Assembly (NCBI RefSeq): GCF_902459465.1
Contig: NC_047066.1
Span: forward strand, 18,913,047 to 18,977,046
Source of the DNA: Asterias rubens
Lineage: Eukaryota; Echinodermata; Asteroidea; Forcipulatida; Asteriidae
DNA length: 64,000 bases
Direction of reading: 5' to 3'
Shown: one piece after another, positions 47,300-58,209 of the stretch
How the letters are laid out: each line of letters opens with the position of its first letter
Numbering within the stretch: position 1 is the stretch's first letter
Notes under the pieces: model-generated
Database searches by the model: none
The model's input: the letters and a program-made list of their open reading frames with translations, nothing else
What the model was told of the DNA's origin: nothing
Made by a program: the position numbers and the translations under genes

Positions 47300-47336
47300 T
47301 TAAAGGCAGTGGACACTTGGTAATTACTCAAAAAAG
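47300..47336 (+). repeat. family A left-end fragment
   Basis: TTAAAGGCAGTGGACACTTGG then TAATTACTCAAAA, after which homology stops. Confidence 0.75.
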
Positions 47337-47502
47337 ATTCCCTCAACTGAAGTAAGATTTGTTTCCTGAATTGTCGGCTGAGTTTAAAAATGTGTGTTCA
47401 TTAAAAATTAGTTACCAAATTAAGAAATGTCATTTAATTTTTGGTGATTATAGTTTCTTTTTCTGAATTGCCAAGCAAAACAAATTGAGAAAATAAGCCA
47501 TA

Positions 47503-48022
47503 TTATACACATAATGAATATTTATGAGTGCAATGGTGTGAATATGTTCATGAGTTGAAAGATGGAATGTTCTATTCAACGAGGCGGAGCCGAGTTGAAT
47601 GGAACATTCCAGCTTTCAACGAATGAACATATTCGCACCATTGCACGAATGAAAAACATTCATTATTTGTTTTATATAACATCCAAGTAGATCTTTGTCA
47701 TTTTGATTGAAAGAAACAACTTTCAAAACAAACAATTTCAACTGTAGAAGCCGAATGCTAGTAATTTTACTATGCCTTCTTGCAGTAACACCTGCTGCGT
47801 TACCAAAGACACGCGCACGCAGTGATGTTTTTACTCAGCTTTTTCGTTCCATCCGAAAAGTACCATTGCACGCTGGCAGCGTGCCAGCGTGCAATGGTAC
47901 TTTTCGGATGGAACGAAAAAGCACGGCGAGTGACTCAGCGTGCAATGGTACTTTTATTTGCTATCACGTGACGGACAATCCTCCAATCAAATGGCAAGGA
48001 TCTGCTTGGGTGTTATATAAAA
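47503..48022 (+). repeat. family G element, second copy
   Basis: Reverse complement of 14909-15418 with few differences. Hairpin of GAATATGTTCATGAGTTG with its inverse near 47540-47645, and of CTTTTTCGTTCCATCCGAAA near 47838-47922. A frame at 47707-48111 runs through the second hairpin and is not conserved in frame with the other copy, so I reject it as a gene. Confidence 0.9.
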
Positions 48023-48343
48023 TGTGTTATTTGTTCTCCATGTGGCCATCACTTTGTGTTTATTTTGGCATTACTTTATTTTGTATTCAAAGGAGTTTGT
48101 GTTGTCAGTGAGTCACTCAGCTCAGTGATTACGAAATAATTTTGAATGGATAATACTGTGGTAATGCCTGAGATAACAAACCAAATAATATAGAGCAAAG
48201 AATAGAAACCGCAGACAAAAGTTCTTTATCTGTGTCAGATCACTAACAACGAGGACCGTTTTATTATGCAAATTATTTTGAACTTTTCCAAGAGAATGTT
48301 GAACAACAGAGGGCGCACTCCATAGCTAGTGATTGTAAACAAC

Positions 48344-48446
48344 ATGGCAGCCGACTACATGAGACAGAAATTGACTTCTTTTTCAGAGGCAATTTTCCCT
48401 GCAAAACCCTTAAGAGATAACAGACAACACCATGTCATCAGGCCAG
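48344..48446 (+). CDS. TMEM17: TMEM17, exon 1
   Basis: The ATG at 48344 opens MAADYMRQKLTSFSEAIF, followed by a polar segment to RPG, and ends before GTAAGG leaving one base. The start is chosen because it is the first ATG after a stop-rich 5' region and gives a 200-residue protein, close to the 198 of human TMEM17. TMEM17 is a four-helix membrane protein of the ciliary transition zone, where it works with the MKS/B9 complex to gate membrane proteins entering cilia. I saw no clear RFX X-box upstream. Confidence 0.85.
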
Positions 48447-48689
48447 GTAAGGATAGATTATTTAAGATATTGATCAACTCTGAAAAAATATCATTGAATT
48501 AAACTAAATAAAATGCACAAACATACGCCAAGTTGTTTTCCTGGTGTGTTCAACTTCATTTATCATTATTGGCTCATCGACTCGTCCAATTCAATCCATG
48601 ATCAACCGTTATTGTCAAGTCCACTGTTTGAATAGCCCAGGTTGGACTCCTTCGTTGCATTGAATGAATTGTGGTGTGGTACGAATAAA

Positions 48690-48850
48690 GGAAAAGTTTC
48701 CGTATGGCGCCACCACATTTTCATTCGATATTTCCTAATGGTAATATAGTATTGTATCTAACCTCAATGACAATGAGATCATAGGCCCTATCTATCCCTT
48801 TTTGTAAAAAAGGGTGAAAAAGTGGTGACGCCATACGGAAAGTTATCCCA
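48690..48850. repeat. family K miniature element, intact copy
   Basis: AAGTTTCCGTATGGCGCCAC and GTGACGCCATACGGAAAGTT are inverse with one change. About 160 bp, interior without coding capacity. It is in TMEM17 intron 1 and serves as the reference for the split copy at 43503-45716. Confidence 0.88.
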
Positions 48851-49335
48851 AATGAATTGTTTTGTTAACACTAACGGTCATTAGTTTACGCATACAAAAA
48901 AGTATTATTTGGTAGGAATAATTCCTGTATCATAATCCAGTCACCACTTTACCACTCTATTTATAAATATAATCTATTTAAAAAAAAAAAGGAATATATC
49001 ACATTTGACAGTTTTCTTCAATTGAGTAAAATTTGATACATATAACCATACTAGTTTATATAAAATCATAACCAATGGAACTTGTTTGAAAGGACGTTTT
49101 ACCACTTGTTTTATGACGTTATTATAATATTTATTTAATTTTTCGATATAACTTTTTGTTTAAATGTAATATAGATTTAGAAGAGAAGAAAGATTCGGAT
49201 GCAACTCCGTATCCGAAGGATTTTGTGTTGCCATGTCAGTCACTCGGCTTCCAAGGTTATTATGAAATAATTTTGAACACATACCAATAAACACATTGAC
49301 ACACAATGAATGCTAATTTTCTACTTTTGTTTCAG

Positions 49336-49439
49336 GGAATGAACTGGTCACCAATCTTCCTCTTCAGATGGCTTTATACTTCAATGTTTTCTTCTTTCCG
49401 TTCTGGATCATCAGTGCATTGGCGCTCCTACAGCTCAAG
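49336..49439 (+). CDS. TMEM17: TMEM17, exon 2
   Basis: Acceptor TGTTTCAG, donor GTACAA. The split codon gives Gly, then NELVTNLPLQMALYFN, matching EMVSSLALQMSLYFN of human TMEM17. The first transmembrane helix follows (FFFPFWIISALALL) and the exon ends in frame after QLK. Confidence 0.95.
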
Positions 49440-49544
49440 GTACAAAAAATGTAATGGTATCACACACATGACACTGTGTGTGTAATGGATTGTGTGTGTC
49501 ATCATGACACACACAATTCAATAATGCGTTTATCGCCGTCAATC

Positions 49545-49965
49545 ATGATACCATGCATCTTCTAAGATCGCTTCATTGGTTACCAATTAAACAGAGGATT
49601 GTATTTAAGATTCTTGTATTCGTTTACAAGTTCTTTCACAATCAGGCACCAGTGTATTTTAATGAATGTCTTGAGTTGTATCAACCTTTGCGTACAAATC
49701 TTCGCTCCAATGCAGACCCATTTCGCCTTACTTTTCCCATGACTCGTAGTAAGGCAAGGAGATCAAACATTCACTGTTACAGCAGCTAAGGAGTGGAATG
49801 AACTTCTCTCAGCTAGATTAAATCTGTTCCATCTGTGGATTAGTTGCGATACCGTAACCCTCCTCCCGACAACGGGAGGAGGGTTACGTTATCGCAACTA
49901 TCAGTGGATGTGTTTAAGAAGGTTCTCAAAACATACCTCTTTCCTAATTGGTTTTCTATTGTTGT
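49545..49965 (+). pseudogene. CR1/L2-type LINE remnant with a palindromic insert
   Basis: Plus strand HLLRSLHWLPIKQRIVFKIL and FVYKFFHNQAPVYFN are typical of the end of CR1/L2 reverse transcriptases. After a frameshift the sequence continues VTAAKEWNELLS, then VDVFKKVLKTYLFPNW in another frame. A 61-bp perfect-stem hairpin (49841-49901, TAGTTGCGAT with its inverse) interrupts it. In TMEM17 intron 2; inactive. Confidence 0.82.
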
Positions 49966-50083
49966 TGTGTTTGTATTGTATAAAAATATAAATTTGGGAA
50001 CACTTTTCCAGTCACTACTTTATTCAAATGTCATGTGTATGGCTAACAAACTATAACACACAAATACATATTCACCGGGCCTC

Positions 50084-50262
50084 TGTTTTTTCTCCCTCCA
50101 GAAAAATCAAACACTTTTGATCTCTGACTGACTATGTGGGATCATTATGGGTCAATGTGTTTAGCTGCCAACTGCATACTGCACCTCAAACACCCTTCAC
50201 AAATCAGCTTCTCAGCAGGAAGTTAGGATGATTAGCCACCCAAATTATTATTACTGTTATTT
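50084..50262 (+). mobile_element. SINE-S3 body, 5'-truncated
   Basis: TTTCTCCCTCCAGAAAAATC, GGATCATTATGGGTCAATG, GTTAGGATGATTAGCCACCC and AATTATTATTA follow the order of the full SINE-S3 at 20082-20400 read on its own strand. The tRNA-like head is missing. Confidence 0.7.
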
Positions 50263-50661
50263 TTTTATTTCATTTTTTTAAATGCACATCGCCAGACACA
50301 CAAAGCCTGAAGGCCACTTCAAGGTGTGGGCTACAATTATTTTTTTTCAGAGGCCATTGCCACCTACTCCTAGGGCTGAAACAGGGTTGCCCCTTTTACA
50401 GTCCATACGGATGTAGGCTTGGGCATCATCAGTCCGAAGCCTGGTCGGTAGAGCAGAAAGCACTACCCAATTTAAATGTGATAGCAAATTAAAACTGTGC
50501 GGTACACCACACTGTGTTTGGCCAAGTTAACTGATTCTGGAAACAAATCGTGTTAGATACCCGGTAAATTTGTTGCATTAGCAGGCCCATCAAATCTGTC
50601 TTTTCTAATAAAAAGTTTTTAATACGACTTATTCTCTATATTGTTATCTCCAAATGCTCAG

Positions 50662-50775
50662 TTCTACTACTTGGATGACATATTCCGCTTTGTGTCTGTG
50701 ACTATCTACGTAGTGATGGGAGGCACAGAGGTGATGAGGCTGTATCTAGGATACCTCGGCAACCTTCAAGAAAGG
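50662..50775 (+). CDS. TMEM17: TMEM17, exon 3
   Basis: Thirty-eight codons, phase 0 at both ends, acceptor AAATGCTCAG, donor GTAGGA. FYYLDDIFRFVSVTIYVV is the second helix region; GGTEVMRLYLGYLGNLQER matches EAIRLYLGYVGNLQEK in human TMEM17, the most conserved stretch of the family. Confidence 0.95.
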
Positions 50776-50962
50776 GTAGGAAACGTGGAAATAATCATTG
50801 CATTGAAATATAAAAATAGTGGGGAATATTTAAATATGTTTAAAAAGTTTGTTACCCTTCATCGGTGTGTGATAAGCATGTGCGTTCCCAAGTCTTGCAG
50901 GGAAAACAAATACCACAGGCTCGGATTGGCACAAATGACCCCCACATTCTAGAGCAGGTATC

Positions 50963-51325
50963 TTAATAAAGGGTCTATGTAACTTTTGTAGGACAAAAAA
51001 CACAAGATTTACACTAAACTTACACAGTTTGAAGATAATGATAGTAGAAAGCTTCCCTGATATATTACGTAAATATTACGTGCTGAGGTGCTGCAGTTTT
51101 TTGGAAATGAGTAAAACAATGTCATGAAAATAATTTTCGTCTCATGAGACGAATATTATTTTAATGATTTACAAACGTATTTTCACGACATTGTTTTACT
51201 CATTTCTCAAAAACTGCAGCACCTCAGTAAGTAATATTTGAAGGGAAGCTTTCCACTATCATTATCTTCAAACCCTGTAAGTTTAATGTAAATCTATGGA
51301 CATTTTGAAAAGGTACCCAAATCCT
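50963..51325. repeat. TTAA-flanked fold-back element
   Basis: AGATTTACACTAAACTTACA and TGTAAGTTTAATGTAAATCT arms near 51008 and 51278 are inverse with mismatches; the inner arms GAGGTGCTGCAGTTTT and AAAACTGCAGCACCTC are perfect. TTAA at 50963 and at the right edge, which is shared with the next element. Confidence 0.85.
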
Positions 51326-51719
51326 TTAAAGGGAAGGTACACGTTTGGTAATTACTCAAAACAAATATTAACTTAAAAACTGACTTGGTAATGAGCATTG
51401 TAGAGCTGTTGATAGTATAAAACATTGTCGGAAACGACTCCCTCTGAAGCAACGTAGTTTTTGAGAAAGAGGTAATTTCTCACTAAAATAATAAAATACT
51501 AAAAATAATAAAAGACTACCTAGCTAGAAGTCTTTTATTCCTATCTGAAAGCACACAAATTTGTCCAACAAGGGTATTTTTTCTTTCATCATTTTCACGC
51601 AACTTCGATGACCGATTGAGCCCAAATTTTCACAGGCTTGTTATTTTATGCTTATGTTGGGCTACGCCAAGTGAGAAGACTGGTCTTTGACAATTTCCAA
51701 ACGTGTACCTTCCCTTTAA
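51326..51719 (+). repeat. family A subfamily with altered but matching termini
   Basis: Inside it is a normal family A element (TTGATAGTATAAAACATTGT, GACTGGTCTTTGACAAT), but the tips read AGGGAAGGTACACGTTTGG and CCAAACGTGTACCTTCCCT, perfect inverses of each other and different from the usual tips. TTAA at both edges, the left shared with the preceding element. Confidence 0.9.
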
Positions 51720-51892
51720 CCACCAGAACACCGAGCAAGCCAGGTGACAAGAAGCTAGTTTGAATCCTGTAACTAACAGTGGGTACTGCAACACTTGGCT
51801 TGTGATATGGTTCATAAATAAATGGTGTTTGAAGCTTTGCATGGTGTGGAGAATAAGAGTAACTATAGATGTAAATATGAGTAGTAAACTTA

Positions 51893-52010
51893 CGGGTACA
51901 ACCATGGGTGAAATCTCTTTTGAAGGAGTGGTGGCTCTAAAAAGAGCCGGTTTGGTCCCGACGTTTCGAACACTACTCTGCTCATCTTCAGGAGAATGAG
52001 CAGAGTATGT
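51893..52010 (-). repeat. family J copy
   Basis: Minus-strand CTGAAGATGAGCAGAG, then GTGTTCGAAACGTCGGGACC. A 10-bp inverse pair (ATGAGCAGAG near 51976-51985 and 51996-52005) surrounds the CTGAAGA. Ends about 120 bp before the last TMEM17 exon. Confidence 0.75.
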
Positions 52011-52129
52011 TTAAAAAGAATTTCAGTTTGTGTACACTGTACAATGGATTATTTTTGACTTCTTTTTTGGTATTTTTGAAAGAAAAACGGGTATACTCAA
52101 TCCAGTGCTATAATTGTGGTTCTTTTCAG

Positions 52130-52411
52130 GTTCCAGAGCTGGCTGGATTCTGGCTCCTTACACTAGTACTTCAACTCCCCCTCATCATTTTCCTGCTCGC
52201 TGTGGAGCGTGCGATGCCACTCCCAGTCGAGCGTGCCATTCACATTGTCCAACTCCTCTTCATAGTCTTTGAGGTCATCTGCGGCTTCCTCGCTCTGCGG
52301 ATCATGACAAGACACCAAATCATGAAGTTCCACTTGCAGGAATTTGACACGATCTTTGACCTTGAGGATGGTCATCCTGAGGTCATGGGTCGGTATGTGC
52401 CACTAGCGTGA
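52130..52411 (+). CDS. TMEM17: TMEM17, exon 4 with stop
   Basis: Acceptor TCTTTTCAG, in phase with exon 3. VPELAGFWLLTLVLQLPLI is almost identical to human VPELAGFWLLSLLLQLPLI. The third and fourth helices follow, then a cytosolic end FHLQEFDTIFDLE (human FHLQDFDRL). Stop TGA at 52409. The total is 200 residues, so the gene is complete. The possible polyadenylation signal AATAAA at 54138 is 1.7 kb downstream and uncertain. Confidence 0.96.
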   Translation, partial: VPELAGFWLLTLVLQLPLIIFLLAVERAMPLPVERAIHIVQLLFIVFEVICGFLALRIMTRHQIMKFHLQEFDTIFDLEDGHPEVMGRYVPLA

Positions 52412-52871
52412 TTTGCATATGTTTCGACAACACTTTATAATCTTGCGACTGATGACCAGACAATAGATCATGAAGTTTCACTCGGGCCACTTGGGGGAAT
52501 CTGATGTGGTCTTCGGCGCTCTCAATCACTTCCGGGGGTATATTCATTCATACCCAAAACAGTTATTAAAGATTGGAACACATTACCACCATAGACATCT
52601 AATCCATCACGGGCAATTAGACTTTTAAAGGAGCCGTTATAATCCACCTCTAAAGCAAATACAACAAAAGTGACAGAACGCCTATTAATCTGTGCAGGGC
52701 GAATCGCGTATACCCCCGGAAGTGATAAAAATACTATTTATAGCGCCCTCGCATGGCCAAAAATAAGGCGCATTAAGAACTCACTCCGTGGCAGTGAAGT
52801 TAATAACAAGAAGTCCCCTAGGTCCACTAAGCGAGAGTATTAGTCCATGCCAATATCCTTCCTTCCTTCCA

Positions 52872-53156
52872 GGGCCCAATTTCATAGCGCTGCTTAGCGG
52901 CCGATTTTGTGCTTACTGTGTGTTTTCCATTTCATAGCGCTGCTAATTGTAAGCAAACGAAAAGGCATGCTAACCTTTCGGTGCTTACCAAACGAAAATA
53001 AATGATGTCACAATGCAAATCCATGGTAAACACGCAATATGGCCGCCCAATGTTTCTGCTAACTTGTGAAATACGCAAACTTGCTTAAGCAAATTTTTCT
53101 GCTACAGTAAGCACGCAAATTTGCTTAAAGTTAAGCAGCGCTATGAAATCGGGCCC
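52872..53156. repeat. family D fold-back, GCGCTGCTTA form
   Basis: GGGCCCAATTTCATAGCGCT and AGCGCTATGAAATCGGGCCC are inverse. Interior AAGCAAATT/AATTTGCTTA words. In the TMEM17 3' flank. Confidence 0.88.
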
Positions 53157-53228
53157 GGGTAGTAGTTAATTAGCAGGACAGTTCTTTTTATAGCTCAGTA
53201 GGCTCCCAAATTTCAAAAATCTACTCAC

Positions 53229-53470
53229 CAGCATGCAGCAGTAGGACAACAAGCAAGACCTACATTAGTAGGATTTGAAACTTTGCATGGTGGAAATACG
53301 ATACAGAAAGGTTTACGGTAACACCATGTACACCCAGCTTTCTCCAGAAGACGATCAGAGCATACTGATCGAAACGTCGAGTTGAAACCAACAGTTCTTT
53401 TCAGAGCCAACCCAACTCATTAGAGATAGTCATTACATGGTGTTACCGCAAACCTCTCTGTAAGACCAAC
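53229..53470 (+). repeat. family J copy, fold-back form
   Basis: GGTTTACGGTAACACCATGTA and TACATGGTGTTACCGCAAACC are inverse around a centre with CAGAAGAC, GATCAG, CTGATC and GAAACGTCGAG (53345-53381). Confidence 0.85.
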
Positions 53471-53692
53471 ATTAGTTCACAAAGAGCAAAAATCTACACA
53501 TAAATTGTAATCACAAACCGCTTAGCCTATTAACATTTTTATGCTGTTTTATCAGGATGTTTTTCCAGGATTTACTTTTTAGTAATACCTTTTACAAAAT
53601 GTTCCATTTGACCCAAAACATTATCATTTAACATTTGTAACAAAATAATGTCCAAACAGTGTTTTCGTTGTGCCTCACACTGACTTTTGTCT

Positions 53693-54079
53693 TTAAAGGA
53701 ACGTTACAGAATTGGTGAGAAACAAAAATCGTGAAGATCACAGATTTACATAAACCTTACACGGTCTAATGATGATGATAGTTGAAAACATCCCTTGAAA
53801 TATGACTGTCTGAAATTTCATATTTGATGAGAAATAAATAATCAAATTTTCGCGTTTTGAGTTTATCGCTCAGTGAGCGTTTTATTCATTTTTGTTTTGG
53901 CATTGATGCAATGCAAAATTTTGTAATCGATTTTTCACTATTCTCTCGTGACCCAGGTGGCCAAATGGTCTCAAACTTCTACAGGTTTGTCAGTTTATGT
54001 ATATGGTGGATTACATAAAGAGCTTACACTGCCAGCAACTGTTTTGTTAGCAAAAACCAATTCTGTATTGTTCCTTTAA
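53693..54079. repeat. TTAA-flanked miniature element
   Basis: TTAA at both edges, tips AGGAACGTTACAGAATTGG and CCAATTCTGTATTGTTCCT inverse with one change. No coding capacity. A truncated relative is at about 895-920. Confidence 0.88.
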
Positions 54080-54446
54080 CTTTAACAGAATGGCCAAAAG
54101 AACCAATGTAAAATTTGTAAATTATTGTAAAGTTGTAAATAAATGTTATGAAATAACTTTAGTACAAGAAGATAGTATTTTGCTTTGAGAGAATTTGTAC
54201 AAAATGTCATGTTCCCTTTTCAATATTAATTCAATTTTTGTTGGAATAATATTTTTTTGATCCAAATGAACATGAAATAACGCAAGTGAAAGTGAGATAA
54301 TTTGTCATTAGAGCCACAGAAAAACACTTGTGGGGGAGAGACTGTGAAGAAGAAAAAACAACTTGTGTTTTTTTCAGTTTTCAAACAAAAAAGAAGTACA
54401 GTATTCAAAAACTGAATAATTGGGAATCACATTAGGTTGTCCATCT

Positions 54447-54825
54447 TTAAAGGCAGTGGACACTATTGGTAATTACTCAAAATAATTATTAGCATAAAAC
54501 CTTACTTGGTAACGAGTAATGGGGAGAGGTTGATAGTACAAAACATTGTGAGAAACGGCTCCCTCTGAAGTGACGTAGTTTTCGAGAAAGAAGTAATTTT
54601 CCACGAATTTGATTTCGAGACCTCAAGTTTAGAACTTGAGGTCTCTAAATCAACCATCTAAACGCACACAACTTCGTGTGACAAGGGTGTTTTTTTCTTT
54701 CATTATTATCTTGTGAGTTCGATGACCAATTGAGCTCAAATTTTCACAGGTTTGTTATTTTATGCATATGTTTAGAGAAGTGAGACGACTGTTCTTTGAC
54801 AGTTACAAATAGTGTCCAGTAAAAG
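54447..54825 (+). repeat. family A element, right tip degraded
   Basis: TTAA, AGGCAGTGGACACTATTGG at the left; ACAAATAGTGTCCAGTAAAAG at the right lacks the closing TTAA. The centre has the GACCTCAAG/CTTGAGGTC hairpin. Confidence 0.88.
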
Positions 54826-55469
54826 TTATAAGTGTAGAGCTTTGAAAATTAACTTTATTTCCAATCTTATGACCGTTAGTGTACGCCCTTTTATGACATT
54901 TTATTTAGGGACATTAAGTTAGACATCACAAATATTTTTACAGTTTCATTTCCAATGTCAACAAATTACTGAGTAATAGACTGTTTAGTTTGGTTACACC
55001 CTTTCCGGGAACCGTAAACCGCCCCCGATTTTTCCCCGCAAGGGAATTGCATGCCAGATCAGACTGGCTCCACTTTGGTAAACGAGCTTTTTTTTTTTTT
55101 TAAACCATCAGGACTACACAACTATCCTTGTAGTGACCGCATTTAACAAATTTGCACATTTTAAAATCTGTTGGTAAATTGGTAACAGAGAAATGGAGAA
55201 TTTCACAGCTAATAAACTCCAGAATAAGTATTTGTTTAGGAATCGACTTAGTCCGTTCATCGTGACTTTTGAGAGAACGGACTACGTGCAAGTTTACTAA
55301 ACCGACTGCAAATGATGCATACCCCCTCTGTTGGTCAAAAAGAGTTAGTTCCGGACCAATAAACTGGGTCATACACACACCACTTTTTAGTTTTGTGCGT
55401 GAAAAGTCGTTTGGTGAAGCCATTTTCTACACTTTGGATTGTAGTACCCTGGAAGAAACATCAGTCATT

Positions 55470-55544
55470 ATGGCTGGGAGATTATCAACTAGGAGAAGCA
55501 CGGATAGCTTGGAAGCTGAACGTCAGAATTTCATCAAACACCAG
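55470..55544 (+). CDS. HIP1R: HIP1/HIP1R-family protein, first coding exon
   Basis: ATG at 55470, 25 codons, donor GTAGGA in phase 0. The peptide holds STDSLEAERQNFIKHQ, matching HSLEAEREQFDKTQ of human HIP1R. HIP1 proteins link clathrin-coated pits to actin through an N-terminal ANTH (phosphoinositide-binding) domain, a coiled coil and a C-terminal talin-like domain; only the leader is here. An upstream in-frame region gives no better start. HIP1 and HIP1R cannot be told apart from this short piece. Confidence 0.88.
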
Positions 55545-56345
55545 GTAGGAAATATGAAGAAAATGTTAAAGCTTGACCTGTGTGTCAAGCGGTCAGCAAC
55601 GAAATGTTGTTCATTTTGTTTGGGTAGAAGCATGCACCACAGTACGTGTGACACAATGACACTGACTGTACTTTGTCAGTGCTATTGTCAGTCACTTGCG
55701 TCAGTCTTTCGGTGACATTGACAGATTTGTACACACAATATGATAATATCGAGCCCGTCACGAACGAACAACGAAGTTTTAACATTTTACTAAACATTTA
55801 AAAGTAAGCCTTGTAATTTGTATTTTCTTTCATGATGTTGATGAATGTTTTGTAGTTTCCATCCTCTGCAGCTGCTACAGTGCTAATTAATAATAAAATA
55901 GTACTACTCTAGTCTATGTTTAATCGCAGTCTTACAGTTGATTCAAATGTAATAATAATTGACGTATATGGTATGAAATTATGAAATTAAAATTGTATTC
56001 AAGATAAGTTCAAGCAACTGTGTATTAAAATAACTTAACATTGACTTGGACGGAGCACTTAATTGCTCATATAATTTTTATATAGGCTAGTTTGTGACAT
56101 AGTGAGTTAGTTCAGTTGACAAAATGTGCAATAATCGTAACCCTTATCCCTTGCGAGGGACAAGATGGACCAAGAGAAGAGCAACATGTTCTTGTATCCA
56201 TGCATTTTGATTAGTGCATTAAAATATAGGTAGGAATGATCTCCTTCTGACCTGAACTCACATATTGAGTGTTGTTCCTAGAAAGGAACTGTTCAAAATT
56301 CAATTATTACATCACCATTCAACATCAAGATTTACTTATAATTTA
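55545..56345. other. HIP1/HIP1R intron 1, first part
   Basis: AT-rich, no repeat family recognised and no exon. The whole intron spans 55545-63461. Confidence 0.5.
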
Positions 56346-56346
56346 T

Positions 56347-56562
56347 GTATACATACTCTGTTATGTTTTTCCCCCTAATTATTATATAAACAAAATTGCC
56401 TAAAATTGTAAACCGAGTAACAATTTAGTTCATCACCAGTACCGGTATTACTACGTATACATACTCTGTTATGATTTTCCCCCTAATTATTATATAAACA
56501 AAATTGCCTAAAATTGTAAACCGAGTAACAGTTTAGTTCATCACCAGTACCGGTATTACTAC
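56347..56562. repeat. 108-bp tandem duplication
   Basis: ACATACTCTGTTATG starts at 56351 and 56459; the units differ at a few bases only (TTTTT/ATTTT, CAATTT/CAGTTT). Two units, so a recent local duplication. Confidence 0.92.
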
Positions 56563-57225
56563 ATGTATGTCAATTGCCAGTCCTCTAAAGAAATAATACT
56601 GCCATAAGATACAATCCACTGTTGCTGTATCTGAATTTAAATCAAAATACATCTGGTAATTTGGTCATCAGTATGAATTTAAAACAAAATCCCTCTCGAA
56701 CGACACATAAACTGTTGTTTTTCTTTTACAAAAAATGTCATCAAATTTGAAAGTTATTGAACACAAAGTTTTATGACATTTTCGCAGCGTGATTGGATTG
56801 CGAATTTATTGAAAACTACTGTAGAGTACATTTTAGTTGCTCAGTTGAAAATGAGATGCATACTCTTTTAAAAAAATCCTACATATGTCCAGTCTGTCAT
56901 GTCTATGGCTAAAGGTTCTCAATTAAATCACACTGTTTTAAAATGAAAGTTATGCTAACAAGAGACAACATAAACGTCACATGTTTTTGAAAGTGTACAA
57001 TCCAAAAGAAACAGATTAACAAAAGTGACTCTTTTTATGGTTTTATTATTAGTTTATTTATAAATATGATAAAGGTTTCGTGAAGGTTTTGATCAGGGTT
57101 TATGACCTCACATACACATGTACTTTATGTAGGTATTGGTCTTTGTTTGAAACCCTTGGTCTTGGTCTTGTCTCATTCTCAAATGGGAACTCTTATTTTT
57201 TTTAAACAAGACTCAAGTTCTGCTG

Positions 57226-57438
57226 AATAGACCATTCCATTAGGATCCGCCCACGACGCACGTGTGAGCAGGAACACGTGTGAGCAAGAACATGTGAGCC
57301 TCTCCAATGCCTTTCTGCACAATCTGCTGCGCGCACCAAAGATATTCGCACGCATTTCGGACCTTATTTGTCTGACCTTCGTTGGGTTGTGATATTGGTC
57401 AATACGCAATGGGGCGGGGCTTAATGGATCGGTCTATT
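57226..57438. repeat. fold-back, AATAGACCATTCCATTAG termini
   Basis: AATAGACCATTCCATTAGGA and TTAATGGATCGGTCTATT are inverse with mismatches. Interior CGCACGTGTGAGCA repeated twice and GCGCGCACC. Distinct from 37431 in its interior, though both tips begin ATAGACC. Confidence 0.75.
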
Positions 57439-57624
57439 GTCAGGCTGAGTGTTTGCGGTTCCAGTCAGCAGTATCCCTCAGTGGTGTCCCTTGAGCCAAA
57501 CTCTTTTTTTATTATTTTTTAACCCTTTCGGATGGAATGTAAAGCTGTGTCTGATATTCAGCAATTCATGCAGGCCTACATAATGTGCTGACTTGCCTTG
57601 AATTCCTTCTCCATGTCTGTATGC

Positions 57625-57725
57625 TTCGTTTTTGTAAGGGCACCTTAGGGCATTTTCTCATTGGGAAAGGGCACCTTACCCTATCTGAGCGTTTCAAGGG
57701 CACCAAGGCAATGTCCATGAAGCAT
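57625..57725 (-). repeat. family L fragment
   Basis: CATTTTCTCATTGGGAAAGGGC, TTTCAAGGGCACCAAGGC (outer 20 bases) match the reverse of 10608-10752. Confidence 0.7.
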
Positions 57726-57806
57726 CAGGCTTGTTCATTGTAGGAATTAGGCAATTGCTCCTGGTCATAATATCAAATAAATGCATTCCAATTTCCCCAG
57801 AGGTCC

Positions 57807-58207
57807 TTAAAGGCACTGGACACTATTGGTAATTACTCAAAATAATTATAAGCATAAAACTTTACTTGGTAACAAGTAATGGAGAGCTGTTGATAGTATA
57901 AAACATTGTGAGAAACAGCTCCCTCTAAAGTAACGTAGTTTTTTTTGAGAAAGGAGTTATTTCTCACTAAAATACTTGAATTTGATTTCAAGACTGTAGA
58001 ATTTGATTTTGAGGTCTCAAAATCAAGCATCTGAAAGCACACAACTTGTGCAACAAAGGCGTTTTTTCTTCCATTATTCTCTCGCAACTTCGACGACCAA
58101 TCAACCACAAATTTTTACAGGTTTGTTATTTTATTCGTGTTGAGTTACAGTTACACCACGTGAGAAGACTGGTCATCGACAATTACCAATAGTGTCCAGT
58201 GTCTTTA
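57807..58207 (+). repeat. family A element, TTAA-flanked
   Basis: AGGCACTGGACACTATTGG and CCAATAGTGTCCAGTGTC tips, TTAA at both edges, 401 bp; the longest copy, with a small interior insertion (TTTTTTTGAGAAAGG). Confidence 0.9.
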
Positions 58208-58209
58208 AT

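Noticed and set aside
47707..48111. 134-residue frame starting MKETTFKTNNFNC, similar to the start of a minus-strand frame at 14899-15213
   Set aside because: The frames lie in the two copies of family G, agree only while the DNA is near-identical, diverge by frameshift and run through hairpins. Shared repeat DNA explains them.
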